Shown here: positions 59,648 through 64,000 of the stretch, in pieces
Numbering within the stretch: the stretch's first letter is position 1
How the letters are laid out: each line of letters starts with the position of its first letter
Assembly: GCF_000980885.2 (NCBI RefSeq)
Contig: NZ_LBDA02000067.1
Location: forward strand, 27,955 to 91,954
DNA length: 64,000 nucleotides
Origin: Streptomyces malaysiense
GTDB taxonomy: Bacteria; Actinomycetota; Actinomycetes; Streptomycetales; Streptomycetaceae
Direction: 5' to 3'
Translations under genes and position numbers: made by a program
Notes under the pieces: model-generated
The model's input: only the letters and a program-made list of their open reading frames with translations
Databases searched by the model: none
Told to the model about the DNA's origin: nothing

Positions 59648-60214
59648 GTGGCGTTGGTGGTGGCACAGGAGGTGCCCACGTCGTCGTGCATGGCCGTACC
59701 CCATGGCCCTGCGGGCGTGGGGGACGCGAGGCGCCGGATGCGCGCGCAGCTGCGCGGCGGAGGCGTGGCGGAATCGGTGGTCGACGATGCCGTACTGATC
59801 CTTTCCGAACTGCTGAGCAATGCGTGCAAGCACGGCCGGCCACTGGGCGACACCAGAGCCGGGAGTGACGGCCATGACGTCGGTGACGTGCGGGCCGCAT
59901 GGCGGGTGGACACGGGCGGGCGGCTCATCGTGGAGGTCACGGACGGCGGGGGCCCGACCCGCCCGGCGCCGGCCACCCCCTCGGTGACCGCGCACGGCGG
60001 CCGGGGACTGGCCATCATCACCGCGCTCGCCGACGACTGGGGCGTGCGGGACGGCGTCCGCGGCGAGGTGACGGTCTGGGTGGTGGTCCACGGGGACGTG
60101 CACGACCCGGATGCCCGCTGCCGCCGTGATCATGTCACCGCCGCGCTCACCGCGTCGGCGCCGCCGGATCTGTCCGGCCTCGATCTCACGGAGGCGTTCG
60201 AGGACCTGGCCTGA
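59648..60214 (+). CDS. ATP-binding protein of the anti-sigma/SpoIIAB-like HATPase family
   Basis: 188 aa. GHKL ATPase domain: LSNACKHGRPL (N box), VEVTDGGGPTRPAP (G1), AHGGRGLAIITALADDWGV (G2/G3). Such proteins bind sigma factors or anti-anti-sigma factors and often act with PP2C phosphatases; SigB-type factors are encoded at 23-25 kb. GTG at 59648 with a perfect AAGGAGGT 7 nt upstream; the frame is open back to 59546 but that is not needed. The C-terminal 45 residues are outside the domain. Confidence 0.85.
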   Translation: MALVVAQEVPTSSCMAVPHGPAGVGDARRRMRAQLRGGGVAESVVDDAVLILSELLSNACKHGRPLGDTRAGSDGHDVGDVRAAWRVDTGGRLIVEVTDGGGPTRPAPATPSVTAHGGRGLAIITALADDWGVRDGVRGEVTVWVVVHGDVHDPDARCRRDHVTAALTASAPPDLSGLDLTEAFEDLA

Positions 60215-60288
60215 AGGGCGGCGCCCCGGGCGGAGGCCGCCGACGAGCGGGGGCGGGCCGGGCGGGTCGCCGGTGTCCGGGGCGGGGC

Positions 60289-60420
60289 GTGCCCGTGTCC
60301 GGGGCGGGCCGTGCCCGTGTCCGGGGCGGGCCGTGCCCGTGTCCGGGGCGGGCCGTGCCCGTGTCCGGGGCGGGCCGTGCCCGTGTCCGGGGCGGGCCGT
60401 GCCCGTGTCCGGGGCGGGCC
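60289..60420. repeat. Six perfect 22-bp tandem repeats
   Basis: Unit GTGCCCGTGTCC followed by GGGGCGGGCC, copies at 60289, 60311, 60333, 60355, 60377 and 60399, all identical. A partial, slightly different copy precedes at 60272-60288. Since 22 is not a multiple of 3 and the array is between genes, it is noncoding. Recently expanded minisatellite. Confidence 0.95.
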
Positions 60421-60545
60421 GCCTGCCGCGGGTCACACCGGTGGCCTCCCGCAGCACGTCCGTTGTCCACAGGTTCCCGTCGGCGATGGCGCGAACGGCT
60501 AGGCTCCCGCCGTACGAGAAGCGCCGTAACCGGGAGACATCCACG

Positions 60546-61520
60546 ATGGCCAAGAAGCGACCCCAGACGAAGGCCAAGCGCCCGCAGCCGACGGGCGGGG
60601 CAGACGGTGCCGTTCCGGTGGTCGGCGGCCGCGAGCCCTGCCCCTGCGGCAGCGGCCGGCGCTACAAGGCGTGCCACGGCCGGGACGCCGCGCACGCCGT
60701 CACCGAGCTGGTGCACCGCCCCTTCGAGGGGCTGCCCGGCGAGTGCGACTGGGTGGCGCTGCGCGAGCTGGTCCCGGCCGCCACGGTCGGGCTGACGCTC
60801 AAGGACGGCCTGCCCGAGGGCGTCCCCTCGGTCACGCTCGCCACGGTGCTGCCGATGGCCTGGCCCGCGCTGCGCCGCGACGACGGCTCGGTCCTGATCG
60901 GCCTCCAGAACGACACGTCGTCCGGTGACATCAGCCGCGACCTCGCCGACACCCTCCAGCGCGCGCTGGAGGCGGAGCCGGGCACCCCGGTGCAGGGCCG
61001 GCGCGCCCCCGCCGACGGGCCCCGGCTCCAGGAACTGCTCGCGGCCGAGGGCCCCTTCGAGCCGGTCGTGCACAGCGGCTTCGAGTTCTGGGTGCCGGAC
61101 GCGGAGAACGCCACCCCGGAGGTCGCCGCCTCGCTGGAGCGGGCGAACGCGGCGGCGATCCCGACGGTGCGGCTGTCCGGCGTGGACGCGGCGTACTGGT
61201 GCGAGACCCCGGAGAAGAACCACCTGCGCTGGGTGATGCCCCATCCCGAGGAGCGGCTTCTGGACGCTCTCGCGCGACTGCACGCGCAGGGCCGTTCCAG
61301 CCTCGGCGAAGGCACCCGGCTCGTGGGCTCCTTCCGTGCTCACGGGCTCACCGTGCCGGTCTGGGACCTGCCGAGCGAGGTCCGCGCGGAGGATGTGGAG
61401 AAGCCGGCCGCCGAGTTCGCCGAGCGCCTGGCCGCCGCCCTCGCCGTCGAGGAACCGCTCACCGCGGAGGAGCGCCGGGCCCGCGGCGGACTGACCAACC
61501 GGCAGGTCACGCTCAGCTGA
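60546..61520 (+). CDS. SEC-C motif protein (DUF5926-like)
   Basis: 324 aa. Basic start MAKKRPQTKAKRPQP, then the SEC-C zinc finger GGREPCPCGSGRRYKACHG (Cys-x-Cys-x8-Cys-His) as found at the SecA C-terminus. The long C-terminal domain has LRELVPAATVGLTLKDGLPE, LIGLQNDTSSGDISRDLADT, YWCETPEKNHLRWVMPHPEE and VWDLPSEVRAEDVEKPAAEF. It is conserved in actinobacteria, with function unknown, perhaps ribosome- or SecB-related binding. ATG at 60546 with GGGAGA. A TAGGCT at 60500 could be its -10. Confidence 0.85.
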   Translation: MAKKRPQTKAKRPQPTGGADGAVPVVGGREPCPCGSGRRYKACHGRDAAHAVTELVHRPFEGLPGECDWVALRELVPAATVGLTLKDGLPEGVPSVTLATVLPMAWPALRRDDGSVLIGLQNDTSSGDISRDLADTLQRALEAEPGTPVQGRRAPADGPRLQELLAAEGPFEPVVHSGFEFWVPDAENATPEVAASLERANAAAIPTVRLSGVDAAYWCETPEKNHLRWVMPHPEERLLDALARLHAQGRSSLGEGTRLVGSFRAHGLTVPVWDLPSEVRAEDVEKPAAEFAERLAAALAVEEPLTAEERRARGGLTNRQVTLS

Positions 61521-61633
61521 CGGTGCCCGCACCGGTGTCACGACTGAATGGTCGGTCAGCCGTGACACCGGGTCGCCGAGGGGTGACTCCTGTCACAACT
61601 CCCGGCTCCGGCACGGAAATCGGTGGGAAATCG

Positions 61634-61731
61634 ATGGCCGAATGCCTGAGTCGGAATTTGCGAACGGCCGATCTCTTGTTACCGTTCCAGTAGCCCGGTT
61701 GCTGGTGCATCCCCCGTCGCCAGCAACCGGG
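61634..61731 (+). ncRNA. Candidate short transcript: 19-aa ORF with strong terminator
   Basis: ORF 61634-61693 encodes MAECLSRNLRTADLLLPFQ. It is followed at once by a hairpin CCCGGTTGCTGG (61694-61705) / CCAGCAACCGGG (61720-61731) with a C-rich loop and TCTTT tail, a textbook terminator. The next gene on this strand is far, and the SEC-C gene ends 114 bp before. It could be a small peptide gene or sRNA, or only the end of the SEC-C transcript. Confidence 0.5.
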
Positions 61732-61773
61732 TCTTTCCATGCCCGCGTCCGGTGTCCGACGCGTCGTGCGATC

Positions 61774-62550
61774 TCAACTTCCTGCCGTATCAACGGAGTT
61801 GCTCCCCGAACGCAGCAGCAGCGCCCCTGCGGGCCCGCGCGCCGCGAACTCCGCGACGGCCGTATAGGCGTCCGCCCCGCCCCGGCTGTGCTCACGGGGG
61901 GTCTCACAGGTGGCGGGCTCGTCGTCGGCTCCCGTGTCGCAGCGCGTACGGGTGGTACGGCCGCCGGGGCCCATGAGGCTCAGCTCGGCGTCCAGCGACT
62001 CGCCGGTGGCATTGCGGTAGTAGGTCCGCGCCCAGGTGTCCGCGCCCTGGATCAGCACACAGGTCTGCGCCTCGATGCCCTCGGGGGAGCTGAGCTGGGG
62101 TCCGCACCGGGCGGCGGTGGCGAGGCCCAGGTCCAGCAGCGCGGGCGAGCGGCCGGGCGCGGCCGAGGGATCCTTGGCGTCGCCGCGCCGTGGCGCGCCC
62201 GCCGCGTGCCCGTCGAACACGTCCCGGACCTGCCCGGCGGAGGCCACGGTCAGCGGCAGCACGACGGCGGCCGTCACCACGCAGGCGAGCCCGACGAGAT
62301 GCGCCCGGCGCGGATCGGCCTTCCCGTAGCGCGCCCGCCGCAGTACGCCCGGCGTCCGCGGGCCGGCCCCGCCGTCGGCCGGCGTCCGGAGGTGGGCCCG
62401 GCCGTCCGCGGACGCGCGGGAACCGTCCCCGCCGTCCGCCGACGGCAGCCGATCCGTCCCGCCGTCGTACCCCGGTCCTTCACCGTTCGGGCGTCGGTGT
62501 CCCCCGTCGCGTGGCCGACGCGTCCCATGGCCCCCGAGAATTCGCAGCAT
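61774..62550 (-). CDS. Single-span membrane protein of unknown function
   Basis: 258 aa, not recognised. About 80 charged, Arg/Gly/Asp-rich cytoplasmic residues, one helix (LVGLACVVTAAVVLPLTVAS) and an extracellular part with LDLGLATAARCGPQLSSPEG, ADTWARTYYRNATGESL and a Cys-containing CDTGADDEPATCETP loop; the four Cys could make two disulfides. Ends with the Ala/Gly-rich LLLRSGSNSVDTAGS. Start site uncertain because the N-terminal part is low complexity. Same strand as the prim-pol-like gene, 55 bp between. Confidence 0.65.
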   Translation of the reverse strand: MLRILGGHGTRRPRDGGHRRPNGEGPGYDGGTDRLPSADGGDGSRASADGRAHLRTPADGGAGPRTPGVLRRARYGKADPRRAHLVGLACVVTAAVVLPLTVASAGQVRDVFDGHAAGAPRRGDAKDPSAAPGRSPALLDLGLATAARCGPQLSSPEGIEAQTCVLIQGADTWARTYYRNATGESLDAELSLMGPGGRTTRTRCDTGADDEPATCETPREHSRGGADAYTAVAEFAARGPAGALLLRSGSNSVDTAGS

Positions 62551-62605
62551 GGGCGGAACATAACGAGCACAGCGCGCCCGTCCGCACCGTGCGCGCCGGA
62601 CATCC

Positions 62606-63274
62606 CTACAACTCGGGCGCGCTCACACCCGTACGAGTGAGGGCGTCGACCACGGCGTCCACCACGGCCTCGACGTCCGGCACCCAGGGGGCGGCCGAAC
62701 CCGGCAGCGGCGCCCGCTCCCAGCGCACCGTGCCCGCGCCGGTCTCGGACGGGGGCAGCGCGATATAGCCGCCCTCGCCGTGGAAGCGCAGCGAGCCGGG
62801 CACGAAGTCCTTGGCGTAGAGCAGTTCGCCCAACTGCTCCATCGAGTAGGGCTCGACGAGCAGCGCCCAGCGGGTGGGCGAGGCGACGACCGGGCCGAGG
62901 CGCATGCCCCGCCGGTCGAGCAGGGCGAGGGCCCGGGACGCGGCGAGCGCCGGCAGGCTCACCGCGCAGGGCGCCTTCCCGCCGGTCGCGAGGATGACGG
63001 GCGCGCTCGGCCGGTTCGTCCACCACCAGCGCACCATGCGCGCGTCGGTCGTGGCCGCGAGCAGCCCGGGGTCGAAGGGGTGGGCGCCGGGCACCGTGCA
63101 CTCGGTGTCGGGGCAGCCGCAGCGGCCTCGGCCCTGCGGATCCGGGGCCACGCCCGGGAGTACGGGCCACTGCCACTCCGTCGCGAAGGTCAGGGCCGCG
63201 CTGATCGGCTCAGGCTTCCCGTCGTTCCGTCGCTCGGACAGGAGCCTGCGTCGCCTTCCGGGGATCTCGCGCAT
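62606..63274 (-). CDS. Primase-polymerase-like protein with degenerate active site
   Basis: 222 aa, AEP/Prim-Pol N-terminal fold without other domains. Order of segments: TFATEWQWPVLPGVAPDPQ, CGCPDTECTVPGAHPFDPG (zinc-like Cys/His), VRWWWTNRPSAPVILATG, then APCAVSLPALAASRALALLD where VDLDT is expected in active members. The Asp-x-Asp is gone (VSLP). The second motif is also altered (SPTRWALLVEP instead of GGxHxW). It is therefore likely an inactive DNA- or nucleotide-binding relative of the protein at 55.6 kb. ATG at 63274 with AAAGGAACG. Confidence 0.78.
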   Translation of the reverse strand: MREIPGRRRRLLSERRNDGKPEPISAALTFATEWQWPVLPGVAPDPQGRGRCGCPDTECTVPGAHPFDPGLLAATTDARMVRWWWTNRPSAPVILATGGKAPCAVSLPALAASRALALLDRRGMRLGPVVASPTRWALLVEPYSMEQLGELLYAKDFVPGSLRFHGEGGYIALPPSETGAGTVRWERAPLPGSAAPWVPDVEAVVDAVVDALTRTGVSAPEL

Positions 63275-63766
63275 GAGCGCTCGTTCCTTTCCGTTGCACC
63301 GCTGGCAACACCGTGGTCCACATCACAACATGAGTCGATCACTGCACTGTGCGTACCTGGTGGCGCATCACATCCCCGCACACGGCAAGGGATCCCCAGG
63401 GGTTCGAACGTCGGCCGCGGCCGCGTCCACGGCACTCAAGGCAGGGCACGGTAGCGGCGTGGGGGTGGCGAAGCATGGCGTTTGCCGTCGCGCGTGGTTC
63501 TCTCCGCCTCCGCCACGGGAGGATGGGGCTCGGCCGTCGGTGGCTATGACGCCCGGGTCCGTCGCCAGGTTCCGGGTGGCCCCCAACCACCCCTGGCCTT
63601 CTCCGAGTACGTACCCATCACGACCGCTGTGACGCTCCGTGGAACGAGCCCAGTCGACCGCAGCGGACCGTTCCCCCAGGCAGTTTTGAGCCAACTTGAC
63701 GGTAAGGCAAGGGGTTCCGGGAAATCACTCATCAGCCCCGTGGACACCAGGAATCCCCGCAGGACA
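63275..63766. other. Intergenic region with no clear gene
   Basis: 492 bp; open frames exist but none shows conserved sequence or a good start. TTGACG at about 63697 is a possible -35. Promoters of the two divergent flanking genes should be here. Confidence 0.5.
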
Positions 63767-63871
63767 ATGCTGGACATCCCCTCACGAGTGCGTGTACATG
63801 TGGAGACACTGCTAGCGGCGCAGAATCACATGGGGGTTTGCGATGCTTTTGAGCACTGTGCACCGCTCTGA
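63767..63871 (+). CDS. Possible 34-aa protein
   Basis: ATG 63767 with AGGACA upstream. Sequence MLDIPSRVRVHVETLLAAQN then HMGVCDAFEHCAPL. It has two Cys and an amphipathic helix. GC3 is mixed. Stop 12 bp before the ATG of the next gene, so it may be a leader or coupled peptide. Confidence 0.4.
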   Translation: MLDIPSRVRVHVETLLAAQNHMGVCDAFEHCAPL

Positions 63872-63883
63872 AGGCCGCGCGCC

Positions 63884-64000
63884 ATGAGCGCCCCGCACCC
63901 ACCGAAAGTGGCCGGAATCGATCCCACTGTTCCCACACCCGCCCACACTGTCGCGCCCGCCCCTCCCGCCCCGGAGGCCACCGCGGGCACGCTCGCGGAC
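63884..64000 (+). CDS. Start of a protein cut by the window end
   Basis: ATG 63884; the visible 39 residues begin MSAPHPPKVAGIDPTVPTPA and are Pro/Ala-rich. From memory such a start occurs in Streptomyces GAF plus PP2C phosphatases, but the sequence seen here does not prove it. Confidence 0.5.
   Translation, partial: MSAPHPPKVAGIDPTVPTPAHTVAPAPPAPEATAGTLAD

Noticed and set aside
60289..60420. Reading the 22-bp tandem array as a CRISPR
   Set aside because: Units abut with no unique spacers and no cas genes are nearby.
60186..61568. Reverse-strand frame with GHGTARP repeats
   Set aside because: Comes from the noncoding 22-bp array and the antisense of the SEC-C gene.

Overview
The window is a piece of a Streptomyces chromosome. 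The reasons are very high GC with third-position GC bias, frequent GTG/TTG starts, purC/purD/dnaX/ffs/upp/tadA housekeeping genes beside the paired sporulation-type sigma genes sigF and sigN, a subtilisin-inhibitor-like secreted protein, and a 19-bp DmdR/IdeR-type iron box. Most of it reads as conserved core chromosome with small accessory insertions. Names are given from remembered family motifs; no database search was run.

Layout. 1-2.3 kb: end of an ABC-2 permease followed by an overlapping DesK/DesR-like two-component pair. 2.3-11.2 kb: tRNA-Gly, purC, a dimethylformamidase-like protein, a degenerate M48-like membrane protein, purD, dnaX and the SRP RNA. 11.2-15.7 kb: tRNA-Ser(GGA), an integrase remnant, then a four-gene reverse-strand operon (Ntn acylase, siderophore-type GNAT, cupin, SDR) behind an iron box. 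15.7-25.4 kb: HhH-GPD repair protein, HdeD-like membrane protein, HerA-like ATPase, LytR_C protein, upp, tadA and its partner, tRNA-Ser(CGA), sigF and sigN. 26-32.7 kb: MarR regulator with its own operator, an MFS pump fused to three carboxypeptidase-regulatory-like domains, a YceI protein sharing that domain, an ANTAR protein, an F420-type PPOX protein and a TetR regulator. 32.9-38.8 kb: an operon of OmpR-type regulator, kinase, GT2-GtrA protein and GT39-like membrane glycosyltransferase. 39-41.2 kb: DUF2797-like protein and an MFS transporter.

41.3-43.6 kb is the most unusual part. Two convergent genes encode secreted proteins built almost wholly of Thr-Pro-Gln and Thr-Pro-Asn repeats. They are followed by a small secreted two-cysteine protein and an orphan LuxR-type regulator whose receiver lacks the phosphorylatable aspartate. 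Codon use here is more AT-tolerant than in the surroundings.

44.4-51.7 kb: tRNA-Arg(ACG), tRNA-Ser(GCT), the subtilisin-inhibitor-like protein, a 1458-residue PAS/pseudokinase/receiver protein and an acyl-CoA ligase behind a palindrome. 51.9-55.1 kb: ECF sigma factor and a three-gene set resembling chsH2-chsH1-ltp2 of actinobacterial sterol side-chain degradation, behind its own palindrome. 55.6-64 kb: a stand-alone primase-polymerase behind a LexA-like box, tRNA-Ser(TGA), HtrA protease, GDPD phosphodiesterase, anti-sigma-like ATPase, a perfect 22-bp tandem repeat, a SEC-C protein, a short peptide ORF with a strong terminator, a second degenerate primase-polymerase homologue and the start of a further gene.

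Themes: all four tRNA-Ser isoacceptors lie within 45 kb. Several genes have a -10 box exactly 6 nt before the start codon (leaderless mRNAs). Several proteins keep a fold but have lost catalytic residues (M48-like, histidine kinase, receiver, prim-pol).
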